A stretch of 64,000 nucleotides of DNA, from contig NZ_CBDEGB010000002.1 in NCBI RefSeq assembly GCF_965237655.1, positions 2,170,001 to 2,234,000 on the forward strand. Direction: 5' to 3'. A program made the translations under genes and the position numbers. This document shows, one piece after another, positions 44,301 through 52,181 of the stretch. The notes under the pieces are model-generated. The model made no database searches and was not told where the DNA came from. It was given only the letters and a program-made list of their open reading frames with translations. This DNA is from Poriferisodalis sp965237655 (GTDB lineage Bacteria; Actinomycetota; Acidimicrobiia; Acidimicrobiales; Poriferisodalaceae). Positions within the stretch are counted from its first letter, which is position 1. Each line of letters begins with the position of its first letter.

Positions 44301-44822
44301 ATCCAGCTCTGTGACGCGCACGACGTTCCGTTGTTGTTCCTCTGCGACACGCCCGGGATCATGGTCGGCCCCCAAGCCGAGTACGAGGCGACTGTTCGCC
44401 ATGCCGCACGCATGTTCGTGACGGCGGCCAATGTGGACGTGCCGTTCATGACCATCGTGCTGCGCAAGGGCTACGGCTTGGGCGCACAGGCCATGGCCGG
44501 CGGCAGCTTCAAGGCACCGACCTTCACCGTGGCATGGCCGACCGGGGAGTTCGGCGGCATGGGTCTCGAGGGCTTCGTGAAGCTCGGCTATCGAAGGGAG
44601 CTCGAGGCCATCGAAGACCCCGCAGAGCGCAAGCGGTCCTACGAGGAGCGTGTCGCCCGTCTGTACCACCAGGGCAAGGCTGTGAACACCGCCGCGTTCT
44701 TCGAGATCGACGACGTGATCGACCCCGCCGAGAGCCGCGACTGGATCCGCATGGCCCTGCTCTCAGCGCCCAAGCCGGCGCCACGAACCGGCAAGAAGCG
44801 CCCGATGGTCGACACCTGGTAG
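41391..44822 (+). CDS. Single-chain biotin-dependent acyl-CoA carboxylase
   Basis: A 1143-residue protein combining all three carboxylase functions. The biotin carboxylase comes first (about 1-450: LIANRGEIAVRVARAA, AVAGGGGRGM ATP-grasp loop, EVNARIQVEHTVTEEVTG). The biotinyl domain follows (about 530-610, with VMEAMKMEHV, Lys biotinylated). The carboxyltransferase is about 640-1143 (HRTARENVADLVDPGTFVEYSP, NVDVPFMTIVLRKGYGLGAQAM). This layout matches single-polypeptide actinobacterial carboxylases with broad acyl-CoA specificity. ATG 41391 with AGGGAG upstream; ATG 41364 is an alternative. The substrate is unknown. Confidence 0.93.
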   Translation: MGLKKLLIANRGEIAVRVARAAAELGIGTVAVSGADDAASLHTRVADEAVTLDGRGVAPYLDVDQVVGAAVAAGCDAIHPGYGFLAENPALAEACESAGVVFVGPTAGQLALFGDKVAARRLAEEHGVPLVPATNGATSLAQAAAFGAEHGPMMIKAVAGGGGRGMRPVLRPDELEAAYERCISEATAAFGLGDVYVERLIGRARHIEVQIIGDSAAVSHLGERECTLQRQNQKIVEIAPSPSLSPSTRQRICDAAVAMASGTGYRSLGTWEFLVDADDPDTVAFIEVNARIQVEHTVTEEVTGVDLVAAQLRIAGGATLADVDLTQADIGAPLGHAIQCRVNTETMADDGTARPSGGMLTAFEPPTGPGIRTDTYGFVGYGTNPSFDSLLAKVIGHSRSSDYADAVRRTRRALGEFRIDGVATNLSFLAALMDRPEISANDITTRFVTDHAAELCAAAADVASLWAPAASSAVSGAGGLAGARVDDDPLAVLRHGDIDGASTDRAASDAVRAQAMSGAAASLHGVPVATITGPDGSVGVPAPLQGTIVSISVAEGDAVAAGQQVAVMEAMKMEHVVTSTVTGVVRMLGVAAGDIVYEGHSLLFVEEADVDVALVEAAAAVDLDYIRPDLAEVMGRRAVGLDEHKPEAVAKRHGRGHRTARENVADLVDPGTFVEYSPLMVAAQRKRRSMEDLIANTQGDGMVAGVASVNGDLFGPEKSQTMVMSYDYMVLAGTQGVNNHRKKDRMFEIAEHNRLPVVLLAEGGGGRPGDTDGLGGQGLDCWAFTYFAQLSGLVPLVGVTNGRCFAGNAVLLGCCDVIIATEGSNIGVGGPAMIEGGGLGVFRPEEVGPVDVQWPNGVIDVLVPDEAEAIVAAKRYLSYFQGPIDEWECHDQRELRHVVPENRLRAYDVREVIEKLCDVDSVMEIRRGWGPGCVTALARIEGRPIGIVANNNHHLGGAVDADTGDKAARFIQLCDAHDVPLLFLCDTPGIMVGPQAEYEATVRHAARMFVTAANVDVPFMTIVLRKGYGLGAQAMAGGSFKAPTFTVAWPTGEFGGMGLEGFVKLGYRRELEAIEDPAERKRSYEERVARLYHQGKAVNTAAFFEIDDVIDPAESRDWIRMALLSAPKPAPRTGKKRPMVDTW

Positions 44823-44826
44823 CACA

Positions 44827-44867
44827 CCGGCGTATGCCGGCCTCGATCGGCCTGCAGGAAGCCGATC
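44827..44867. terminator. Two hairpins between the convergent carboxylase and CoA-transferase genes
   Basis: First CCGGC-GTAT-GCCGG at 44827-44840, four bases after the carboxylase stop. Then a seven-base-pair stem GATCGGC/GCCGATC (44845-44851 and 44861-44867) with a nine-base loop, whose distal arm enters the stop codon of the minus-strand CoA-transferase gene. A bidirectional terminator is likely. Confidence 0.55.
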
Positions 44868-47441
44868 AGGTCAAGAGTTCGGCGACGGCGAGTTCTGCGA
44901 TGCGGTCGCCGTGGTAGCCGAGCACGTCGGTGAGGATGTCGAAGGTGTGCTCGCCGAGGGTCGGGCCGCCATAGGTCACTTGCGCCGGCGTTCGCGACAG
45001 CACGAAGCGTGACCCGTCGACGACGGTGGTGCCCTGCTTGGCGTGCGCCACTTCCACCTGCTGGCCCCGGTGGATGACCTGCGGATCGGCCGTGTACTCG
45101 GGCGAGTTCTGCACGATGTGGGCCGCCACCTCGACGTCTTGCAGGCGATACATCACCGCCATGCCGTCTTGGGGGCGAGTCCACGCTGAGATCACCGCGT
45201 CGAGCTCGTCGTGGCGTTCGTGACGTTGTGCAAGCGTCAGTTCTGCCAGGTCGCCACGCCCCATATGTGCCGCCAGCGACCGCCACTGGACGTCGTCGAC
45301 GCAGGCGATCGCGATCCAGTTGTCGTCGTGCATCACTGTCTGGGACCCTGCGTCCGGTGCAGCATCGGACACAGTCGCTGCAGTCTGGTAGACGCCTTGG
45401 GGCGCGATGTGGCGGTCGCGGTTGGCGACCCGGTGGGCAACACGGCCGTTCACGGTGCGGTCGAGCAATGCCGGTGCCATCAGGTGCAGCGCCGACTCGG
45501 CCTGGGAGAAGTCGATGTACTGGCCTTCGCCGGTGCGTCGCCGGTGCGTCGCCGGTGCTCCAGCGCTCCCATCACCGCTGCCACCAACCAGCGCGGCGAG
45601 GTGTAGTCGGTGTAGGCGCCGAACGGCCCGCACGGCGCCCGGTCGGGCCAGCCGACCGGGTAGAAGAAGCCCGAGATGGCCGCGGCCATCGTCCCGAAGC
45701 CCGCCAGCATCGCCAGCGGCCCGGTCTGACCCATCAGGCAGCTGGACGCCATGATCACATCGGGCCGGTGCTCGCGCACCTGTTCGGGGCCCATCCCCCA
45801 ACCCGCCATCGCCTTGGGCGAGAACGACTCCACAATCACATCGGCCCAGTCGATGAGGTCCCAGATGACTTCGAGCGCCGGGGGCTTCGACATGTCCAAG
45901 CAGATGCCCCGCTTGCCGGCGTTCATGTTGTTGTAGAGCGCCGAGTACTCGGGATCGCCGATGTCGTCGCGGAACGGCTGCAGCGAACGCGCCACCTCCA
46001 GCCGGGTCTCCGACTCGACTCGGATGATGTCGGCGCCGTAGTCCGCCAGTACCCGTGACGCCGCGGGCCCGGCCATCGCCCACATGAAGTCGAGCACCTT
46101 GACGTTCTCTAACGGGAGGGCCGTCGACGCCACGTGCTCGGTGACGTCGGCCCCGGTGGCCTCGATGCGGGGCCGCGTCCGAGCCCCTGCCGCACCGAGC
46201 TCGGCCAGCACCTCATCGGTGTGCTCGCCCAGTTTGGGCGGCGGTCCGAGCGGCTGCATCGGCGTGACGCTGAAGCGGGCATATCGCCCCGGGTAGAGCA
46301 CGTCAGTTGGGCCGTCATCGCCGAGGTCCTGAGTGACGGTTTCCCAGTACTCGCGTGCCGCCAGCTGGTGCGAGTCGATGACCTCGTCCGCGGTCCATAC
46401 CGGTGTGATGAGCACCCGTCGGCTCATTGCCGCGTCGAGCAGCTCGGCTTTCGTCTTGGTGGCGAAGAAGTCGTGGAGTACCTGCTTCAGCCGCTCGTAT
46501 TCCGAGACCGGCTCACGACCATCGAGCAGCATCATGGCGTACTCGGTCCAGTTCTTGTCGCGGGTGGCTTCGTCGCAGTAGCCCTCTTCGTGCACCCAAT
46601 CCATGAGGTTCTGGGTGAAGGCCCGGAACCCCGGCCCGAACAGGAATGTGACCGAGGCGTGCCCATCGGCGCAGGGCCACATCAGCTGGATGTGCAGGCC
46701 CTCCACGAGCACCCCGCCTGCGCTGCGAATCGGCGGTGTCGCGCCGATGGGTGTCGACAGCGCGTACGACTGGCAGGCCTGGTTCATGCTCTGCTGCGCC
46801 GACATGTCGACGTGCTGGCCCAGTCCTGAACGTGTTTGCCGCTCCCACAGCGCGATCAATGCAGCACCCGCCGCCTCCGATGCGGCGTTGTGGAACGCCT
46901 GCGGGAACAGCCCACCGGTGCGCACCGGCGCCCGGTCGGCGTCGCCGGTCATGGCCATGTTGACCGCCGCCGCCTGCAGCGTGAGGTCCGATGCGGCCCA
47001 GTCAGCCTTCGGACCGTCTGAGCCGAACGGCGAGATCGACACGTACACCAACTCGGGATTGATCTCGGCCATCGTGTCGTAGCCGAGGCCGCAGCGGTCC
47101 ATCACACCCGGGCCGGCTGATTCGATCAGGATGTCGGCCACAGCGGCCAACCCCCGCATCCGGTCGGCGCCTTCGTCGCTGCTCAGGTCAAGCACCACGC
47201 TGCGCTTGCCTCGGTTGTACGCCCAGTGGTGCAGCGAGCGCTCGGAATCTTCGACATCGCCGGCGAATGGCCCAAGCCGCCGCGCCTTCGATCCCTCGGG
47301 CGGCTCGACCGCGATGACGTCTGCGCCCATCTGGGCGAGGATTGCTCCGGTGAGGTGCCCCCGCTCGTCGGTGAGGTCGAGCACGCGGAACGGGCTCAGC
47401 ATCGAAACGGCGTCGGCTTCCTCATCGGCTGCGTCAGTCAT
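44866..47441 (-). pseudogene. Two-domain CaiB/BaiF CoA-transferase, frameshifted
   Basis: About 855 codons in two frames. The first frame (47441 to about 45540) covers a complete CaiB-fold half and most of a second (VKVLDFMWAMAGPAASRVLADYGADIIRVES). It then falls into the wrong frame after GALEHRRRTG. The remainder, GEGQYIDFSQAESALHLMAPALLDRT to AELAVAELLT, is intact in another frame down to 44866. An 11-bp tandem duplication at the junction explains the shift, and removing one copy restores a product collinear with the intact neighbour at 47515-50070. Either a recent mutation or an assembly error. Confidence 0.88.
45528..45558. repeat. 11-bp tandem duplication causing the frameshift
   Basis: CGCCGGTGCGT occurs at 45528-45538 and 45539-45549, followed by CGCCGGTGC. 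The paralogue's protein (HKRQTGRGQYVD) and the restored reading here (HRRRTGEGQYID) need only one full copy. The local sequence is itself internally repetitive, a natural slippage site. Confidence 0.8.
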
Positions 47442-47514
47442 TCGCCTATTTCAGCACGGACACGCTGTGTTGTTCGGGGTGGAGTGCGCAACCCACTGCA
47501 AAGTGCCGAGTGCG

Positions 47515-50070
47515 CTACTCCAGAAGCTCCGCAATCGCCAGTTCGGCGATGCGGTCGCCGTCGTAAGCGAGCGTCTCAGTCAGGACCTCGAAGGTGTGCT
47601 CGCCGAGTGTCGGTCCGCCATAGGTCACCGACGCCGGCGTGCGAGACAGCACGAAGCGGCTGTTCTCGACTGTGGTCGTGCCCTGCTTGCCGTGGCCCAC
47701 CTCGACGAGGTGCCGGCGGTGCACAATCTGCGGATCGACCGTGAACTCGGGCGAATTCTGCACGATGTGCGCCGCAACACCCGCCGCCTGCAATTCGGCC
47801 ATCAACTCGTAGCCGTCGCGGCCCCGGGTCCACGCCGAGATGATCTCGTCGAGCTCGTCGTGGCGCGCATGGCGCTCGGCGGCGTTCAGCGAGGCCAGGT
47901 CGCTGCGGCCCATCAACCCCGCCAAGGCCGCCCATTGGCCGTCGTTCACACACGAGATAGCGATCCAGTTGTCGTCGTGGTCATCTCCTGGGGGTCCGCC
48001 CACAGCGGACCGGTACACACCCTGCGGAGCGAACACCAGGTCCCGGTTGCCCGCCGATTCCCAGATGCGCCCATTGGTGGTGCGCTCGAGCAGCGCCGGT
48101 GCCATCAAGTGCAGCGCCGCCTCGGCCTGCGACATATCCACGTACTGGCCCCGGCCGGTCTGGCGTTTGTGCTCCAGCGCCCCCATCACAGCAGCCACCA
48201 GCCAGCGAGGCGACGTGTAATCGGTGTAGGCAGCGAATGGCCCAGCCGGCGCCCGGTCGGGCCATCCAACCGGGTAGAAGAACCCCGAGATCGCCGCGGC
48301 CATGGTGCCAAAACCGGCCAGCATCGCAAGCGGCCCGGTCTGGCCCATCAGACAGCTCGACGCCATCACCACGTCAGGCCGCCGCTGGTGAATCTGGGAC
48401 CAGCCCATGCCCCATCCCGCCATGGCCTTAGGCGAGAACGACTCCAGGATCACGTCGGCCCAGTCGATGAGATCCCAGATGACCTCGAGCGCTTCAGACT
48501 TGGACATGTCCAGCGCCAAGCCGCGCTTTCCTGCGTTCAGGTTGCTGAACAGACCCGAGCCGTCCGGATCGCCGACATCGTTGTGGAACGGCTGGATCGA
48601 ACGCACTGCATCGAGCTTGTTGGCCGACTCGACACGGATGATCTCGGCGCCGTAGTCGGCCAGGACTCTGGATGCCGCCGGTCCTGCCATCGCCCACATG
48701 AAGTCGAGAATCTTGACACCCTCAAGCGGCGGCGCCGTGATCGAGGCGGCATCGGCGACCTCACGCACCGAGACCGGAACGGTCGGGGTCCGGGCGGCGC
48801 CCACAGCGTCAAGCTCGGCCAGAACTTCGTCGGTGTGCTCGCCGAGTCTCGGAGGACGGCCCAGACTCGCGAGCGGGGTCTCACTGAACTTCGCGAAGGC
48901 GCCCGGATAGCGCACTGCCGCTGGATCGAAGGAGCCCGCGCGGGCGTCAGACACGACATCGCTGTGGTCGACGTCCTCCCAGTACTGGCGGAACGCCAGC
49001 TGCTCGCTGTCGCACACCTCGCCCGTCGTCCACACGGGCGTGATGAGCACACGCCGGGTCATCGCCGCATCCAGCAACTCAGCCTTCGTCTTGGTGGCGA
49101 AGAAGTCGGTGAGAACCTGCTTGATCCGCTCGTATTCCGAGACCGGCTCGCGGCCGTCGAGCAGCATCATGGCGTACTCGGTCCAGTTCTTGTCCCGGGT
49201 GGCCTCGTCGCAGAAACCCTCTTCGCGAACCCATTCCATGAGGTTCTGAGTGAAGGCGCTGAATCCGGGCCCGAACAGGAAGGTCACCGACGCGTGGCCA
49301 TCGGCGCATGGCCACATGAGCTGGATGTCGATGCCCTGGAGGCTGGCGCCGCCCGCGATGCGCTTTGTCATCGTGGCGTTCAGCGACGTGTTGAGCGTCG
49401 ACGACATGGAGGCCTGGCTCATCGACTGCTGCGCGGACATGTCGACGTGCTGGCCGAGCCCCGAGCGGGTCTGGCGATCCCACAGCGCAATGAGTGCGGC
49501 ACCGGCTCCCTCAGAGGCTGCGTTGTGCATCGCCTGCGGGAGCGTGCCGCCGGCCCGCAACGGAGATCTGTCCTTGTCGCCGGTGATGGCCATGTTCACC
49601 GCTGAGGCCTGAAGCGCCAGGTCCGACACGGCCCAGTTGGCCTTCGGGCCGTCGCTGCCGAACGCCGTGATCGAGACATGGATGAGGGCGGGGTTCAGGT
49701 CTGCGAGCACGTCGCGGCCCAGACCCATCGCCTCGGCCTGGCCAGGCTCGAACGACTCGAACACGACGTCCGCACCCGCAATGAGCGCCTTGGCTCGCTC
49801 GACACCCTCCGGTGTGGAGAGGTCCAGCACCACACTGCGCTTGCCGCGGTTGTAGGACCAGTGGTGCAGCGAGCGCTCGGGATCTTCGACATCGCCGGCA
49901 AAGGGACCGAGTCGGCGAGCCGGCGAGCCCTCGGGCGGCTCCACCGCAATGACGTCGGCGCCCATCTGGGCCCAGATCGCCCCGGCCAGGTGCCCCCGTT
50001 CGTCGGTGAAGTCGATGATGCGGTAGTCGGCCAGCACACCATCTACGTCTGTGTTCGTTTCTCCACTCAT
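47515..50070 (-). CDS. Two-domain CaiB/BaiF family CoA-transferase
   Basis: An 851-residue protein made of two family III CoA-transferase units (about 10-430 and 445-850). The first starts YRIIDFTDERGHLAGAIWAQMGADVIAVEPPEG; the second VKILDFMWAMAGPAASRVLADYGAEIIRVES. Family III enzymes move CoA between acids, with a catalytic Asp after the G-Q-x-V/I-D segment. Here, aligned by eye to formyl-CoA transferase, that position is Gln in the first unit (GQHVDMSAQQSM) and Glu in the second (GQYVDMSQAEAA). It is a tandem paralogue of the frameshifted gene downstream. The substrate is unknown; carnitine-type acids are possible from context. Confidence 0.88.
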   Translation of the reverse strand: MSGETNTDVDGVLADYRIIDFTDERGHLAGAIWAQMGADVIAVEPPEGSPARRLGPFAGDVEDPERSLHHWSYNRGKRSVVLDLSTPEGVERAKALIAGADVVFESFEPGQAEAMGLGRDVLADLNPALIHVSITAFGSDGPKANWAVSDLALQASAVNMAITGDKDRSPLRAGGTLPQAMHNAASEGAGAALIALWDRQTRSGLGQHVDMSAQQSMSQASMSSTLNTSLNATMTKRIAGGASLQGIDIQLMWPCADGHASVTFLFGPGFSAFTQNLMEWVREEGFCDEATRDKNWTEYAMMLLDGREPVSEYERIKQVLTDFFATKTKAELLDAAMTRRVLITPVWTTGEVCDSEQLAFRQYWEDVDHSDVVSDARAGSFDPAAVRYPGAFAKFSETPLASLGRPPRLGEHTDEVLAELDAVGAARTPTVPVSVREVADAASITAPPLEGVKILDFMWAMAGPAASRVLADYGAEIIRVESANKLDAVRSIQPFHNDVGDPDGSGLFSNLNAGKRGLALDMSKSEALEVIWDLIDWADVILESFSPKAMAGWGMGWSQIHQRRPDVVMASSCLMGQTGPLAMLAGFGTMAAAISGFFYPVGWPDRAPAGPFAAYTDYTSPRWLVAAVMGALEHKRQTGRGQYVDMSQAEAALHLMAPALLERTTNGRIWESAGNRDLVFAPQGVYRSAVGGPPGDDHDDNWIAISCVNDGQWAALAGLMGRSDLASLNAAERHARHDELDEIISAWTRGRDGYELMAELQAAGVAAHIVQNSPEFTVDPQIVHRRHLVEVGHGKQGTTTVENSRFVLSRTPASVTYGGPTLGEHTFEVLTETLAYDGDRIAELAIAELLE

Positions 50071-50155
50071 GGGCACATTTCAGCACGCCCACCCATGCCT
50101 TCTTGCCGGGAAGTGCAACACCTCGCTCCGGCGTGCAACGGCCAGCCGTGAAACG

Positions 50156-51097
50156 TCAGCCTTGGTCGTCTTCGGGCGCGCCCCCAGCTGACGACAGCGC
50201 GCTGACGAGATCCCCGTACATGATCACGTGCGAGACGGTGACGATGCCGACGGTCACCGGCCAAACCAAGACGACCACGATCGCCAAGGAATACGCGAAC
50301 GAGAGCGGACTCAGCATCAGCACGACGAAGGCAACTGCCGCGAAGACCATGCGCACTAAGTCGAACAGCACCACTCGGCCCCATGTCGCCAATTTGGTGC
50401 GGCCCAGGAGCCGACTCCAGCGGCGCAACGACGGCAACCCAGGCTCGACGTACACCATGACCCACAAGATGGTCAAGAGAGGGCCAATCACTGCGACAAC
50501 AACGAACGTGATGAGATCCCACACGACGCCGAGCGAGTCAGCGGCCGCAGCAAGCCCCATCCCGACCAGGAACAGCACCGCTTGAATGACGAACAACACG
50601 AGATTGACGAGCAGCAGTGCCGGCAGCCGACTGAGCGCGATGCTCACAGCGGTGCTGCCACCGGCATTGATGCCCGTCAGCTCTTGGCGCGCAATCTGGG
50701 CGCTCGCGGCGGCTTGGAGAATGCTGAAGAAACTGGCTATGAGCGCCACAAGCAGCAGAACCGCGGCCTGTGGCGTGAAGATGAATTCGAACGACGCCAT
50801 CCATACTTCGACTTCAGCGGACGTCTCGATCTGGCCATCGAACAGGGCGTCGAGCTTCTCCCAGAATCGGCCATCGAAGAGTTCGTCCATGCCCACGTAG
50901 GCGCTCACGAACGCAACGAGCCACAAGGCCGAACCGAGCGTCGCGGCTACGGCCAAGTCGCGCCACCGCCTGCCGACCACTGCGAAGGTGCCCCCCCACA
51001 GCGCTCCCACAGAGCGGTGCGCATCAGGTCGCCGGCCACTGTGCCGCGACTCGGACGGCGGTGGGACCGGGCGCGGCCGCATGTCGTCATCAGTCAC
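50156..51097 (-). CDS. Integral membrane protein of unknown function
   Basis: A 313-residue protein. A Pro/Arg-rich cytoplasmic N-terminus (about 40 residues) is followed by about six hydrophobic segments, with LAVAATLGSALWLVAFVSAYVG, AAVLLLVALIASFFSILQAAA, LPALLLVNLVLFVIQAVLFLVGMG and further pairs up to residue 295. RTKLATWGRVVLFDLVRMVFAA parallels a stretch of the next protein, so the two are diverged paralogues. GTG 51097 start; ATG 51082 is possible. No catalytic motif is seen. Confidence 0.75.
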   Translation of the reverse strand: MTDDDMRPRPVPPPSESRHSGRRPDAHRSVGALWGGTFAVVGRRWRDLAVAATLGSALWLVAFVSAYVGMDELFDGRFWEKLDALFDGQIETSAEVEVWMASFEFIFTPQAAVLLLVALIASFFSILQAAASAQIARQELTGINAGGSTAVSIALSRLPALLLVNLVLFVIQAVLFLVGMGLAAAADSLGVVWDLITFVVVAVIGPLLTILWVMVYVEPGLPSLRRWSRLLGRTKLATWGRVVLFDLVRMVFAAVAFVVLMLSPLSFAYSLAIVVVLVWPVTVGIVTVSHVIMYGDLVSALSSAGGAPEDDQG

Positions 51098-51106
51098 GGC
51101 GAGATG

Positions 51107-52030
51107 CTAGGTCGGCCGCCGTGCGAGTACGTCGTGGCCAGCTTCTGAACCGTCGTGGAGAGTTGCGTCATCGACAAGGATCGGATCGTCGGCGGACACC
51201 CCCGCCAAGTCCACGTACAAGAGGGTGAAGGCAGTCGTCAGGATGGTGATCTCGATGACGGTGGAAAGCGTCCCTAGGAGCACGGTCGCCATCGACCACG
51301 CTCCGAACCCAGAGATCTGCCAAGCCGCAGTCAATGCGACACGCACGAGCTGCAACAGCAGTACTCGACCCCAGGTCGCCGCACGCTGACCACGAACGAG
51401 TTGGCGAGCTTGACGGAACTTCGGTCGACGGTCCTCCAGCTTGATTGCCGTGAAAAAGACGTTGATCTGCGGAGTGGAATAGGCAACAATGCCGGCGCCC
51501 AAGTACAACCACGGCCACAACGCCGCCAGGTCGTGGTCGTAGAGGTATGGAACCAGCAGAAACTGAGGCGCGAAGAACACGGCGCCCACCAAGAGCCCGT
51601 ACACCAGGTTGACCGTCATGATGCGCGGAAGTCTGCGAACCGCCAGGCGGCCTGCGGCGCCTGCTTGCATCGACCCGCCGCGCACATGCTGCACGACGAG
51701 CAGCGCTATTGCAGTACTGAGGAAGTAGGCGCCGAGAGCCGCAACCGGAGCGAGGGCCAGAGCGACCAGGCTGAACGCCGACGCGGACAACGCATCCGAC
51801 CCGTCGACTTTTGCGAATGACTCGTACGCCCGCCAGCGAACCAGTCCGACGAGTATGAGGATCGCTGCGGCCGGGACAGCCACACGCACCAGCGCAGGCG
51901 CTTGGCGCGCAACGAATCTCAACGTGTCGCCGATGAGGGCGGGAATAGGTCGGAGCGTTCTGGGATCGGGCTCGGCGGGCCTGGTCCAGAAGAACGGTTC
52001 AGGCGGATCTACGGGCGGCTCCTCGGGCAC
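51107..52030 (-). CDS. Integral membrane protein, paralogue of its neighbour
   Basis: A 307-residue protein with an acidic/proline-rich N-terminus (MPEEPPVDPPEPFFW) and about six membrane segments. QRAATWGRVLLLQLVRVALTAAW corresponds to LATWGRVVLFDLVRMVFAA in the downstream gene, and the RRLPRIMTVNLVYGLL segment to SRLPALLLVNLVLFV. The start is GTG. The two genes are nine bases apart and probably form one membrane complex. Function unknown. Confidence 0.75.
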   Translation of the reverse strand: MPEEPPVDPPEPFFWTRPAEPDPRTLRPIPALIGDTLRFVARQAPALVRVAVPAAAILILVGLVRWRAYESFAKVDGSDALSASAFSLVALALAPVAALGAYFLSTAIALLVVQHVRGGSMQAGAAGRLAVRRLPRIMTVNLVYGLLVGAVFFAPQFLLVPYLYDHDLAALWPWLYLGAGIVAYSTPQINVFFTAIKLEDRRPKFRQARQLVRGQRAATWGRVLLLQLVRVALTAAWQISGFGAWSMATVLLGTLSTVIEITILTTAFTLLYVDLAGVSADDPILVDDATLHDGSEAGHDVLARRPT

Positions 52031-52181
52031 GTGGACTTCGTCGAGGGCCTTGACCGTGGGATCTGACGAACGATCTGGGGGATCTTCGGCTGTGGTGGCC
52101 GCCCGACAGGCACATGGCGAAGCTACTTGCGGCCGTCGGGCAACAGCGGTCCGGCTGGGAACGCTGATCTAGGTTCGGCGC

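Noticed and set aside
42555..44669. A 704-codon open frame antisense to the carboxylase gene
   Set aside because: It is a mirror of a strongly conserved gene in high-GC DNA: its composition is His/Arg/Asp-rich and no motif is present.
47131..49605. An 824-codon open frame antisense to the CoA-transferase genes
   Set aside because: It runs across two real genes on the other strand, contains no recognisable domain and has the biased composition of a shadow frame.
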